A DNA stretch of 64,000 bases from Marimonas arenosa (GCF_030848945.1 NZ_JANHAX010000001.1:930001-994000); one strand, 5' to 3'; shown: positions 38,074 to 47,180, numbered from the stretch's first letter. The notes: generated by a model not told the origin, from the sequence alone. Translations and numbers: made by a program.

Positions 38074-38429
38074 ATGAATATCTCCCATTGTGCGGCCGCT
38101 CCCCGGGCCGCTTGATCCGGGAGCCTAGCTTGACGCACCGCCCCTGCCAACCCCTTGAAACGCAACGTCGCCGCGCTGACCGGTCAGTTGGCGCTTTGGG
38201 ACCCGGCATCTGCCTGGTGCGTCCACGGACCCGGCGGCGGTGCGGACGCGGCGGGATGGGCGGGACTGGCGCCATCTCACGGGTTGAGAGCCTGTTGCCG
38301 AGCCACGCCCCGACAGGCGCGCCGCGGCCCGCGCTCTACCGCTTTCCAAATCGCTTCCCACAACATATAGTGTCGCGCAAAGACAAAGCGTGCAGGGCAG
38401 ACACGCGTTTTCAAGGGGCGAGCCGGGCA
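38074..38429. other. Divergent intergenic region between TRAP operon and mipZ
   Basis: 356 bases. No gene is recognisable. It must hold both promoters. A perfect 12-base palindrome CTGACCGGTCAG lies at 38176-38187 and an AT-rich patch ACAACATATAGTG about 60 bases before mipZ could carry a -10 element; neither is certain. Confidence 0.5.
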
Positions 38430-39239
38430 ATGGCACATATAATCGTGGTGGGGAACGAAAAGGGCGGCGCGGGCAAATCCACCGTGTCGATGCATATTGC
38501 GACGGCGCTGGCGCGGATGGGCCATTCGATCTCGGCGCTGGACCTCGACCTCCGCCAGAAAACCTTCGGCCGCTACGCCGAGAACCGCCGCCGCTTCCTG
38601 CAGAAATCCGGGCTCGACCTGCCCGGACCCGACTATCATGACCTGCCCGAGATCGACAAATCCAAACTGAAACCCGGTGAAAACATCTACGACCACAGGC
38701 TGTCCGCCGCCGTCGCCACGCTCGACCCGGACAACGATTTCATCCTGATCGACTGCCCCGGTTCTCACACCCGGCTCTCCCAGGTGGCGCATTCGCTGGC
38801 CGACACGCTGATCACGCCCCTGAACGACAGTTTCGTCGATTTCGACCTGCTGGCGCATGTCGATTCCGACGGTGAAACCATCCTCGGGCCCTCGGTCTAT
38901 TCCGAGATGGTCTGGTCGGCGCGCCAGTTGCGCGCCCAAGCCGGGTTGAAGCCGATCGACTGGGTGGTGATCCGCAACCGCCTCGGCGCCCAGCGCATGG
39001 TCAACAAGGAAAAGATGGAACACGTGCTGCAAAAGCTGTCCAAACGCATCGGCTTTCGCATCGCGCCCGGTTTCAACGAACGCGTTATCTTCCGCGAACT
39101 GTTCCCCCGCGGCCTGACCCTGCTCGATCTCAAGGACATCGGGGTCAAACAGCTCAACATCTCCAACGTCGCCGCCCGGCAGGAGCTGCGCGACCTGATG
39201 AAGGCGCTGAACCTGCCGGGCGTGACGGTCGATTTCTGA
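38430..39239 (+). CDS. mipZ: Division-plane positioning ATPase MipZ
   Basis: A 269-residue ParA/MinD-type ATPase. The deviant Walker A motif is EKGGAGKSTVSMH; IDCPGSHTRLSQ is Walker B-like. The insert with FGRYAENRRRFLQKSGLDLPGP and the closing NISNVAARQELRDLMKALNLPG match alphaproteobacterial MipZ, which binds ParB at the poles and blocks FtsZ assembly there. The ATG at 38430 gives MAHIIVVGNEKGGAGK. It is followed at 41119 by a degenerate second copy of its own 3' end. Confidence 0.93.
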   Translation: MAHIIVVGNEKGGAGKSTVSMHIATALARMGHSISALDLDLRQKTFGRYAENRRRFLQKSGLDLPGPDYHDLPEIDKSKLKPGENIYDHRLSAAVATLDPDNDFILIDCPGSHTRLSQVAHSLADTLITPLNDSFVDFDLLAHVDSDGETILGPSVYSEMVWSARQLRAQAGLKPIDWVVIRNRLGAQRMVNKEKMEHVLQKLSKRIGFRIAPGFNERVIFRELFPRGLTLLDLKDIGVKQLNISNVAARQELRDLMKALNLPGVTVDF

Positions 39240-39504
39240 CCGCACGGTTCGGCCCGCCCATTCAATCCGACCAGACGACACGCAAAAGTTGATTTTGCTC
39301 AATGCGTGATTGAACCGCGCCTATTATTAGATCGATTCTCTCCGCCCGGTGGCCGTTCGTCACGGCGGAAAGGTGAGATATCGCCGAGGCGATCTGACAG
39401 CCTTCGACACTCAGGGCGCGCCGCATCGAAGGCGCATCCGCCTGAGCGAGGGCTTTCACGGACCCGAGAAAGGACGCCCCGGCCGGTGATGTGGGAGGTA
39501 CTAG

Positions 39505-41088
39505 ATGAAACCGAAGTCCATTCTTTTCACGCTGTCGCTCGCGCTCGGCAGCGCTGGCGTTGCCGAAGCCCGCACGCTTGGCGCTTCAAACTGCTGGGAG
39601 ACCGGCGAGGCGGGACCAACGATCCTGTACCAGATCGACGAACGCCTTGGCACATACGCGCCAATCGGCGAGATCGACATTTGCGACATAACCGGCCTGG
39701 CCAAGCGGCACAGGGGGTCGATGTATGCCGTCAATGCCGGCACGCCTTTTGAACCGCCGGCGACGCCGATGGAGCCGCACCTGATCCGAATCGTCCCGGA
39801 TCCAAGCGATCCGGACAGATTGACGGGCGAAATCGTCGGCCCGATCGGCATCGAAAACGACCCCGAGGTCTCGCACTCAATCATTTCCGATATTGCCTAT
39901 TCCGAGAATGACGAGCTTTATGCCATCGAGTATTTCATTACCCGAATCGATGGCGAACGTCGGGCCGGCAACGCCCTTTGGCGCCTCAACCCCGATACCG
40001 GGCGGGCGGAACACCGTATCATCCAGGATTTCGAAAGCAGATTCCTCAGCATCGACTTTTCGCATGACTCCGGCGCGCTCTACGGCTGGGATGTCCACCG
40101 CGGGCTGGTCGAAATCGACACGACAACGGGCGTCGTGCGCGATGTGAATGAAGAGGACTATTTTCCTGGAGGCCTCCCGCCGTCGTCACCCAACTTCCGG
40201 ATCACTTTCACACCATATGGCGACCTTCTGGCGAGCATGTTTGACCCGTATGTTTTGCCGTTGAGCCTCTACTGGATTGACACCGCGACGGGCGAATATC
40301 GTACAACGGGCGTGTCATTGGAACCGATCTCTCTGCTGGCAATCGAACATATGGATGATGAGCGGATTCCGTTCGCCCCAGGCCGACGTCGTCCAAGCGG
40401 GCCGCCCAGATGGCCCGACAACCTGTTCCTTGTCGAATGCCTGCCCTGCCCGCCCTGCTTTGGCCCGGCCAAGATGTGCGATCCCAGGGTCAACGAAGAC
40501 TGGGACCGCGCCTTCATCAACGACCCGCGCAGCGAAATCGCCATCAGCTTCAGCCGCGCCGCACTGGGGATGACGGCGAAGGACGGCTTCTTCAAGGCCG
40601 GTGCCCCCGTGGGCGATGCCGAAACCGAGCTCTTCGTGGTCACCGCCCCGCTGGCCAATGCCAAGCGCGAAGACAGCGGCGCCGTCATCTTCTTCAATGC
40701 CGCGGGTAAGGTCATTGCGCGCATCGACGGCGAAACCGACGCAGAGTTGCTTGGCCAGGACATGGACGTGCGCGGCGATCTCGTCGCTGTGGTGTCGACA
40801 CAGCGGCTGCTTCGGTTCCGCGGCAGCAAGCTCGTGGCGCAGATGCCGCTCGACAAGGCGCTCTTCGCGCAACGGCAGATCCACGTCGCCTTCAGCGACG
40901 ATATTGATGGCGACGGGCAACCGGAAATCCTACTCGGCGGCCCGGAAGCCACCGTGAAGGGTCTGCCGTTCGCCGGCTTGCTTCAGGTCGTCGGTTCGAA
41001 ATCCGGCGAGGTGATCAGCGCGCGTGCTGGCACGCAAGCCGGTCAACGGCTCGGCGATGCGCTGGAATGGGAACAGCCCGTGAAGTAA
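39505..41088 (+). CDS. Exported beta-propeller-like protein of unknown function
   Basis: A 527-residue protein with a signal peptide (MKPKSILFTLSLALGSAGVAEA) and a near-perfect GGAGGT ribosome site. The N-terminal 300 residues have propeller-like repeats (MYAVNAGTP, ELYAIEYFI, ALYGWDVHRGLVEIDTTTG). A cysteine cluster CLPCPPCFGPAKMC follows, then a C-terminal half with FG-GAP-like calcium loops (SDDIDGDGQPEILLGG). The first half looks less GC-rich than the second, as if two parts had been joined. It lies between mipZ and the broken mipZ copy, so it is probably cargo of a recombination event. I do not recognise the full protein. Confidence 0.7.
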   Translation: MKPKSILFTLSLALGSAGVAEARTLGASNCWETGEAGPTILYQIDERLGTYAPIGEIDICDITGLAKRHRGSMYAVNAGTPFEPPATPMEPHLIRIVPDPSDPDRLTGEIVGPIGIENDPEVSHSIISDIAYSENDELYAIEYFITRIDGERRAGNALWRLNPDTGRAEHRIIQDFESRFLSIDFSHDSGALYGWDVHRGLVEIDTTTGVVRDVNEEDYFPGGLPPSSPNFRITFTPYGDLLASMFDPYVLPLSLYWIDTATGEYRTTGVSLEPISLLAIEHMDDERIPFAPGRRRPSGPPRWPDNLFLVECLPCPPCFGPAKMCDPRVNEDWDRAFINDPRSEIAISFSRAALGMTAKDGFFKAGAPVGDAETELFVVTAPLANAKREDSGAVIFFNAAGKVIARIDGETDAELLGQDMDVRGDLVAVVSTQRLLRFRGSKLVAQMPLDKALFAQRQIHVAFSDDIDGDGQPEILLGGPEATVKGLPFAGLLQVVGSKSGEVISARAGTQAGQRLGDALEWEQPVK

Positions 41089-41118
41089 CGCGGCCGGACT
41101 GAGGGGGTCGAACCCGGT

Positions 41119-41262
41119 ATGCGATACTGGCGTGATCTCGGATGTTTCAACCTCAAGAACATCCGCGTCGGGCAGATCAGCATTTCCAACGTCTCCGCCC
41201 GCTCGGAACTGCGCGATCTGATGAAAGCGCTCGACCGGCCGGGCGTGACGGTGGATTTTTGA
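41119..41262 (+). pseudogene. Second, truncated mipZ 3' end
   Basis: A 47-codon frame whose last 29 residues match the end of the upstream MipZ at 23 positions, including ISNV, ELRDLMKAL and PGVTVDF. The bases are clearly related but diverged, so this is not a recent tandem copy. The first 18 residues (MRYWRDLGCFNLKNIRVG) align only loosely with the preceding MipZ segment. All of the ATPase core is missing. It is either the remnant of a foreign mipZ allele or of an old duplication. Confidence 0.8.
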
Positions 41263-41274
41263 ACCTACGCGACG

Positions 41275-41928
41275 TTGCCTACGCATAGCCGGACGGATGC
41301 TGAACTGATCGGGTGGAAATGTTGTTCTCTGGCAGCGTTTGCGGGTACGGTTGAAGGGATTTTCCTCTTCTCTCGGGCTTTCAACAACATGAGCCACCTC
41401 CCTAAAACGGGCCCAAACCCGATCGCTTTTCTCGGTACTCTTGGCGCAGCAACCGGGATACTGACATTTTTCCTGATCGACACCGAGCTTCACCGGCTTG
41501 CCGGCGTCGTCTTCGGACTTGCCGTCGCCGCGTATCTGGTTAAGTCCACTCGCATTTCGTTCAGCCGGGGCGTATTTGTCGTCTGCGCTTTTGGCGCGTC
41601 TTGGCTGGCGGCGGTCAATACAGGCTTTGCTCTTTCCGACACGGATCTCTTTGACCGCACCTTCGGTCTTCAGGCTATCGGCGCAATATGCGGGGTGATC
41701 GGTGCCGGAATCGTGGCTGCAGGCTGTGCGCTTGTTTATCAGCCTTTCCGAAATCTCGTGAGTTTGACCCGAACAACGTTGATCGGCGGTCTCGCGGGGC
41801 TCTTCCTGCAGCTGGACACGGACCTGTTGGTCCTTCTGTTTTTCACCGGGTGGCAAGGACTCGTCGCCATCAGTCTGGGTTTGTCGCTCGCTCGGGATGG
41901 CCGCAAAAGTCAGATTCGAATCGAATGA
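41275..41928 (+). CDS. Multi-pass membrane protein of unknown function
   Basis: A protein of up to 217 residues with six or seven hydrophobic segments, for example PIAFLGTLGAATGILTFFL, LAGVVFGLAVAAYLV and TLIGGLAGLFLQL. The only upstream start is a TTG at 41275 without a clear ribosome site; the first ATG is at 41389, so the true N-terminus is uncertain. Composition is visibly less GC-rich than the surroundings, suggesting transfer. It begins 12 bases after the mipZ remnant. I recognise no family. Confidence 0.55.
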   Translation: MPTHSRTDAELIGWKCCSLAAFAGTVEGIFLFSRAFNNMSHLPKTGPNPIAFLGTLGAATGILTFFLIDTELHRLAGVVFGLAVAAYLVKSTRISFSRGVFVVCAFGASWLAAVNTGFALSDTDLFDRTFGLQAIGAICGVIGAGIVAAGCALVYQPFRNLVSLTRTTLIGGLAGLFLQLDTDLLVLLFFTGWQGLVAISLGLSLARDGRKSQIRIE

Positions 41929-41971
41929 AGTCAAGATATCCCGCGTTCGGGACGAAGCGCGCAGCGGACTC

Positions 41972-42829
41972 TCATCGTTGACGGGCCAGCGCTACCGTAT
42001 TCGACACCGCCAGCGCCCCGACGACAATCGCTCCCCCGGCCAGCGCCCATCCCCCCGGGTGTTCGCCGATCACGGCCCACGCCAGCAAGGGTGCCAGCAC
42101 CGACTCCAGCAGGATCAGCAGCCCCACCTCGGCGCTCGGGATGTATCGTGGCCCCAGCGCCAGCCCGATGGCGCTGACGGTGATGAAGACGCCGTGCAGC
42201 GCGACGAAGCCCCATTTGCCCGCCGGCACATCCAGCGGCGAAATCACCAGCATCAGCAGTGCCGATGCGGCGAGATAACCCATCGCCACCATCGGCACCA
42301 TCGACACGTGGCGCACCTTGCGCGCTGCCGTCAGCCCGGCCGGAAACAACGCCGTCACGCCCAATGCCAACAGATCACCGGTCCAATGTGCACGGGCGTT
42401 TTCGCCCGAGCCATAGGCGATGATGGCGAGGCCCACGGCCACCGCTGCCATGGTGACCACCATCCGCGGCGAAATTGGCTCACCCAGAAATATCCGGCTG
42501 TAGATACTCGCGAAGACCGGCATCGCCGCGATGATCAGCACGACATTGGCTACACTGGTGAGGCTCACCGCCAGCACGAACAGTATCCCCGCACCCCCGG
42601 TGGCGACGAAAAACACCAGCCCGTACCATCCCGTACCCAGAGCCATCCGAATTGGCCCGATCCCGCGAAACAGCAGCACCCAGCCCAGGATCAGCGCCCC
42701 CGAGATCGCGCCGCGCCAGAACGAGACCACCAGGGCCTCGCCGCCAATGAGCCGCACAAACAGCGAATCCGGCACCACGAACAGCACGCCCGTAAGCGTG
42801 ATCAGCAAGCCCTTCAGCTGGTCGCTCAT
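41972..42829 (-). CDS. EamA-family (DMT) transporter
   Basis: A 285-residue membrane protein with ten predicted helices in two EamA repeats. Typical features are FWRGAISGALILGWVLLFRG in the first repeat and ILLESVLAPLLAWAVIGEHPGGWALAGGAIVVGAL in the second. Family members export amino acids, drugs or other metabolites. It is probably a single gene; the MarR gene upstream is 72 bases away on the same strand and might share its message. Confidence 0.88.
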   Translation of the reverse strand: MSDQLKGLLITLTGVLFVVPDSLFVRLIGGEALVVSFWRGAISGALILGWVLLFRGIGPIRMALGTGWYGLVFFVATGGAGILFVLAVSLTSVANVVLIIAAMPVFASIYSRIFLGEPISPRMVVTMAAVAVGLAIIAYGSGENARAHWTGDLLALGVTALFPAGLTAARKVRHVSMVPMVAMGYLAASALLMLVISPLDVPAGKWGFVALHGVFITVSAIGLALGPRYIPSAEVGLLILLESVLAPLLAWAVIGEHPGGWALAGGAIVVGALAVSNTVALARQR

Positions 42830-42901
42830 ACGACAACCCCCGACAGGTCCTGCCCGGCGCTTGTGGTTGGATAGGCGGAATCGGCGCCGGGTATGATCGC
42901 C

Positions 42902-43345
42902 TCAGCCATCTGCGCCGCCCGCCAGCTTGCGCAGCAGTTTTCGCAACATCTCCGCCTCCTGCGCACTGAAACGCGCCGTCAACCTGGTGTCATAGTCCGC
43001 CGCCACCGCGCGCAGGTCGCGATAGGCCTGCCGGCCCGCCGTGGTCAACTCCAGATACTCCACTCGACGGTCGTTCGCATCGCGCTCGCGCGTCAGGAAC
43101 CGGCGCTGCGCCAGCTTGGCCACCGCCCGGCTGATCTTGGTTTTGTGCATCTTCGAGCGGCTGCCGATCTCCTTGGCCGTCATCCTCCCGTAAATGCCTA
43201 GGTGAAACAGCACCCGCCACTCGGTGCGCAGCATGCCGTATCGGTCTTTGTAAACCTGCTGGAACGCCAGGCTGCTTTCCTCCGCCGCCTGGTTCAGAAG
43301 GTAAGGCAGAAAGTTCTGCAAATCGAAATCATCTGCTATGCTCAT
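42902..43345 (-). CDS. MarR-family regulator next to the homogentisate operon
   Basis: A 147-residue winged-helix repressor. The recognition region is GRMTAKEIGSRSKMHKTKISRAVAKLAQRRFLTRERDANDRRVEYLELT. Start 43345 gives MSIADDFDLQNFLPYLLNQ; the open frame to 43543 has no resemblance. It is divergent from hmgA across a 113-base gap with a symmetric site, so control of homogentisate degradation is likely, perhaps relieved by an aromatic acid. That ligand is inferred. Confidence 0.87.
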   Translation of the reverse strand: MSIADDFDLQNFLPYLLNQAAEESSLAFQQVYKDRYGMLRTEWRVLFHLGIYGRMTAKEIGSRSKMHKTKISRAVAKLAQRRFLTRERDANDRRVEYLELTTAGRQAYRDLRAVAADYDTRLTARFSAQEAEMLRKLLRKLAGGADG

Positions 43346-43366
43346 AACCGAAGTTTGACCGTTGTT

Positions 43367-43377
43367 AGTTACAAACT
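43367..43377. promoter_or_regulatory. Candidate MarR operator (AGTT-N3-AACT)
   Basis: AGTTACAAACT sits in the gap between the MarR gene and hmgA, inside a longer imperfect symmetry GTTAGTTACAAACTCAAC (43364-43381). A larger inverted repeat AGTTTG / CAAACT also spans 43352-43377. Site length and location suit a MarR dimer. Assigned by symmetry only. Confidence 0.45.
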
Positions 43378-43458
43378 CAACTGTTAACAGCGCAACCAAA
43401 GCGTTTTGCCGATCCCGCCGCGAACCGGGGGCGAACCGCGCCAAACAGGAGACGCGCA

Positions 43459-44814
43459 ATGAACAAGCAGACCTTCCCGCATGCCCTGACCCAGGCGCCG
43501 TCGCTGCCGGGGCCGCACCAGGGCTACATGCCCGGATTCGCAAATGATTTCGAAACCGAGGCGCTGCCCGGCGCGCTGCCGCAGGGCATGAACAGTCCGC
43601 AGAAATGCAATTACGGCCTCTATGGCGAACAGCTTTCGGGCACGGCCTTCACCGCCCACCCGCCGGAACGGACCTGGACCTATCGCATCCGCCCGTCGGT
43701 AAAGCATTCGCACCGCTACAAAAAAATCGATCTGCCTTACTGGAAGTCGGCTCCCAATGTCGACCCGGACGTGATCAGCCTCGGCCAATACCGCTGGGAT
43801 CCGGTGCCGCATTCGGGCGAAGCGCTGACTTGGCTCACCGGCATGCGCACCATGACCACCGCCGGTGACGTCAACACCCAGGTCGGCATGGCCTCGCATA
43901 TCTACCTCGTCACCGCTTCGATGAAGGACGCCTATTTCTTCTCTGCCGATTCGGAGCTGCTGGTGGTGCCGCAGCAAGGCCGGCTGCGCTTTGCCACCGA
44001 GCTCGGCATCATCGACCTCGAACCGAAAGAGATTGCCATCCTGCCGCGCGGACTCCTGTACCGCGTCGAAGTTCTCGAAGGTCCCGCACGCGGCTTCGTC
44101 TGCGAAAACTACGGCGAAAAGTTCGAGCTTCCGGGCCGCGGCCCGATCGGCGCCAACGCGCTGGCCAACCCGCGAGATTTCAAGGCGCCGGTGGCGGCGT
44201 TCGAAGACCGCGACGCACCCTCCACCGTCACCATCAAATGGTGCGGCCAGTTCCACGTCACCGAGATCGGCCAGTCGCCGCTGGACGTGGTCGCCTGGCA
44301 CGGCAACTACGCGCCCTACAAGTATGATTTAAGGACATATTGCCCGGTCGGCGCGATCCTCTTCGACCATCCCGACCCGTCGATCTTCACCGTGCTGACC
44401 GCGCCCTCGGGCGTGCCCGGCACCGCCAATATCGACTTCGTGCTGTTCCGCGAACGCTGGATGGTTGCCGAAGACACCTTCCGCCCGCCCTGGTATCACA
44501 AAAACATCATGTCCGAATTGATGGGCAATATCTATGGCCAGTACGACGCCAAGCCGCAGGGCTTCGTCCCCGGCGGTATGTCCCTGCACAACATGATGAT
44601 CCCGCACGGCCCCGACAAGAACGCCTTCGAGGGCGCGTCGAACTCGAACCTCGGCCCGGACAAGCTTGAAAACACGATGTCTTTCATGTTCGAAACCCGC
44701 TTCCCGCAACACCTGACGGCCTTCGCCGCGCAAGAGGCGCCGCTGCAGGACGACTACATCGACTGCTGGACCGATCTGGAAAAGAAATTCGACGGCACGC
44801 CGGGTAAGAAGTGA
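43459..44814 (+). CDS. hmgA: Homogentisate 1,2-dioxygenase
   Basis: A 451-residue cupin-fold iron enzyme that opens the ring of homogentisate to maleylacetoacetate, in tyrosine and phenylacetate-type degradation. The metal ligands are seen in [13 protein letters not shown] (His and Glu) and [15 protein letters not shown] (His). The N-terminal [20 protein letters not shown] is standard. It opens the rightward operon and faces the MarR gene. Confidence 0.97.
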   Translation: MNKQTFPHALTQAPSLPGPHQGYMPGFANDFETEALPGALPQGMNSPQKCNYGLYGEQLSGTAFTAHPPERTWTYRIRPSVKHSHRYKKIDLPYWKSAPNVDPDVISLGQYRWDPVPHSGEALTWLTGMRTMTTAGDVNTQVGMASHIYLVTASMKDAYFFSADSELLVVPQQGRLRFATELGIIDLEPKEIAILPRGLLYRVEVLEGPARGFVCENYGEKFELPGRGPIGANALANPRDFKAPVAAFEDRDAPSTVTIKWCGQFHVTEIGQSPLDVVAWHGNYAPYKYDLRTYCPVGAILFDHPDPSIFTVLTAPSGVPGTANIDFVLFRERWMVAEDTFRPPWYHKNIMSELMGNIYGQYDAKPQGFVPGGMSLHNMMIPHGPDKNAFEGASNSNLGPDKLENTMSFMFETRFPQHLTAFAAQEAPLQDDYIDCWTDLEKKFDGTPGKK

Positions 44815-44820
44815 ATACGT

Positions 44821-44873
44821 GGCGGGCTGAAGCCCGCCCTACCCACCGCACGCAGGGCGGGCTTCAGCCCGCC
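44821..44873. repeat. Nested palindromic repeat between hmgA and fahA
   Basis: Two perfect 20-base arms (44821-44840 and 44854-44873) around a 13-base centre; each arm is itself a hairpin (GGCGGGCT-GA-AGCCCGCC). Such GGCGGGCTGAAGCCCGCC units are known as dispersed intergenic repeats in several bacterial genomes. It lies just after the hmgA stop in an otherwise tightly spaced operon. No T-run follows, so RNA stability control or a passive REP-like insertion is more likely than termination. Confidence 0.85.
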
Positions 44874-44893
44874 AACCGATACAAGGAACCACC

Positions 44894-46150
44894 ATGCCTC
44901 TCGCGAAATCCTGGGTGACCTCCGCCAATTCGGCCACCCACCCCTTCCCCCTCAACAACCTGCCCTACGGCGTCTTTTCGACCGACTCGCTAGACCCGCG
45001 CTGCGGCGTCGCCATCGGCGACATGATCCTCGACTGCCAGCGAGCCGAGGAAACCGACCTCATCTCGGTCACCGACGATCCGCTGTTCGACGTACCCTTC
45101 TGGAACGAGGTGATGGAGGAAGGCCCCGACCTCTGGTCGGCCCTGCGCGACCGTCTAACCCAGATCCTCGCCGAAGGCTCGCCCGACCGGGAACGCGCCG
45201 AACCGCTGCTGGTGCCGCAATCGCAGGTCGAAATGCACCTGCCCTTTCTGGTCTCCGAATACACTGATTTCTACGCCGGCCGGAACCACGCCTTCAATGT
45301 CGGCACCATGTTCCGCGGCCCCGAAAACGCTCTGCCGCCCAACTGGCTGCACATCCCCATCGGCTATAACGGTCGCGCAAGCTCGGTCGTGGTCTCCGGC
45401 ACCGACATCCGCCGCCCCTGGGGCCAGCTGAAATCGCCCGATCACGACCTGCCCGCCTTCCTGCCCTGCCGCCGGTTCGACCTCGAGCTGGAAATGGGCG
45501 CTATCGTCGGCCAGCCGTCGGACGGCCCGATCACCGTCGACGAAGCCGACGCTAACATCTTCGGCTACGTGCTTCTGAACGACTGGTCGGCGCGCGACAT
45601 CCAGGCCTGGGAGTACCAGCCGCTGGGGCCGTTCCAGGCCAAGGCCACCGCCACCTCGATCAGCCCCTGGATCGTCACCAAACACGCTTTGGAACCGTTC
45701 CGCTGCATGACGCCCGAGCGCGAGTTCGAGCTTCTGGACCACCTCAAGGATACCGGCCCGATGCTCTATGACATCGACCTCCGGGTCACCCTGGCGCCCG
45801 AAGGTCAACCCGCGACCGAAATCGCGCACACCAACTACAACCAGCTCTACTACTCCGCGGCGCAGCAACTGGCGCACCACACCACCAGCGGATGCCCGAT
45901 GAATCCCGGCGACCTGCTGGGCTCCGGCACAATCTCGGGCCCCACCAAACCCGAACGCGGCTCGCTTCTGGAACTCTCCTGGGGCGGCAAAGAACCGCTC
46001 ACGCTCGACACCGGCGAAACCCGGTCCTTCCTCGAAGACGGCGATACGCTCACCCTGCACGGGGAGTGCCACGGCGATGGTTACACCATCGGCTTCGGCA
46101 GCTGCACCGGCACCGTTCTCCCGGCGCTCGAAGACCCTTACGCCCGCTAA
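44894..46150 (+). CDS. fahA: Fumarylacetoacetase
   Basis: A 418-residue hydrolase that cleaves fumarylacetoacetate into fumarate and acetoacetate, the last step of the homogentisate route. The metal and catalytic residues lie in EYTDFYAGRNHAFNVGTMFRG (Asp, His), RFDLELEMGAIVG (two Glu) and LLNDWSARDIQAWEYQPLGPF (Asp, Gln). Full family length. It follows hmgA by 79 bases that contain the nested repeat. Confidence 0.97.
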   Translation: MPLAKSWVTSANSATHPFPLNNLPYGVFSTDSLDPRCGVAIGDMILDCQRAEETDLISVTDDPLFDVPFWNEVMEEGPDLWSALRDRLTQILAEGSPDRERAEPLLVPQSQVEMHLPFLVSEYTDFYAGRNHAFNVGTMFRGPENALPPNWLHIPIGYNGRASSVVVSGTDIRRPWGQLKSPDHDLPAFLPCRRFDLELEMGAIVGQPSDGPITVDEADANIFGYVLLNDWSARDIQAWEYQPLGPFQAKATATSISPWIVTKHALEPFRCMTPEREFELLDHLKDTGPMLYDIDLRVTLAPEGQPATEIAHTNYNQLYYSAAQQLAHHTTSGCPMNPGDLLGSGTISGPTKPERGSLLELSWGGKEPLTLDTGETRSFLEDGDTLTLHGECHGDGYTIGFGSCTGTVLPALEDPYAR

Positions 46151-46229
46151 CTGCTTCATCTTGCTTCAAATACTCCTGCCGGAGGCATCCTACCGTTCCA
46201 CCGGCGGCATCGACAAAAGGAAACGCACC

Positions 46230-47180
46230 ATGGCCAAAGCATTCGCCTCCCAGGGCGACATGACGGAAAAGAAAATCAGCTTCACCGAAGTGGGCGACGG
46301 GCTCTATGCCTTCACCGCCGAGGGCGATCCCAATTCCGGCGTTATCATCGGTGACGACAGCGTGATGGTGGTCGAAGCCCAGGCCACCCCGCGGCTGGCG
46401 CAGAAGGTGATCGATTGCATTCGCGAGGTGACCGACAAGCCGATCTCCCACGTTGTCCTCACCCACTACCACGCCGTGCGCGTGCTCGGCGCCTCGGCCT
46501 TCAGCGCGCCGCAGGTCATCATGTCCGACGCCGCCCGCGCCATGGTCGTGGAACGCGGTCAGGAAGACTGGGATAGCGAATTCCAGCGCTTCCCGCGACT
46601 GTTCGAGGGCCATGAGTCGATCCCTGGGCTGACCTGGCCCACCACCACCTTCTCCGACGCCATGACCGTCTACTTGGGCAACCGCCGTGTCGACATCATG
46701 CATCTCGGCCGCGCCCACACCGCCGGCGACGCGGTGATCCACGTGCCGGACCAGAACGTGATGTTCACCGGCGACATCGTCGAATACCACTCGGCCTGCT
46801 ATTGCGGCGACGGTCACTTCGGCGACTGGGGCGACACGCTCGACGCAATCAAGTGGTTCGATGTCGACGCCATCGCGCCGGGCCGCGGCGATGCGCTGGT
46901 GGGCAAGGAAATGGTCAACGCCGCCATCGAAAACACCCGCGATTTCGTCGAGTCGACCTTCCGCCCGGCGGCCCGCGTCGCCGCCCGCGGCGGCAGCCTC
47001 AAACAGGCGTGGGACGCGGTGCGCGCCGAATGCGATCCGAAATTCGCCGACTACGCGATCTACGAACACTGCCTGCCGTTCAACGTCGCCCGCGCCTATG
47101 ACGAGGCCCGCGGCATCGACACGCCGCGGATCTGGACCGCCCAGCGCGATCTGGAAATGTGGGAACAGCTGCAGGGATGA
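46230..47180 (+). CDS. MBL-fold protein with altered metal motif
   Basis: A 316-residue metallo-beta-lactamase-fold protein. The normal HxHxDH motif reads THYHAVR: His79 and His81 are kept, while the Asp and last His positions are Val83 and Arg84, so the second metal site should be lost. Later ligands seem present in GRAHTAGDAVIHVP and FTGDIVEYHSA. It is inside the hmg operon, so a role in aromatic ring-cleavage metabolism is inferred, possibly a thioester or lactone hydrolase. The start at 46230 lies 79 bases after fahA. Confidence 0.85.
   Translation: MAKAFASQGDMTEKKISFTEVGDGLYAFTAEGDPNSGVIIGDDSVMVVEAQATPRLAQKVIDCIREVTDKPISHVVLTHYHAVRVLGASAFSAPQVIMSDAARAMVVERGQEDWDSEFQRFPRLFEGHESIPGLTWPTTTFSDAMTVYLGNRRVDIMHLGRAHTAGDAVIHVPDQNVMFTGDIVEYHSACYCGDGHFGDWGDTLDAIKWFDVDAIAPGRGDALVGKEMVNAAIENTRDFVESTFRPAARVAARGGSLKQAWDAVRAECDPKFADYAIYEHCLPFNVARAYDEARGIDTPRIWTAQRDLEMWEQLQG

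Noticed and set aside
38176..38187. Perfect palindrome CTGACCGGTCAG before mipZ
   Set aside because: Twelve-base palindromes occur by chance in GC-rich DNA; it is far from both starts and has no second copy nearby.
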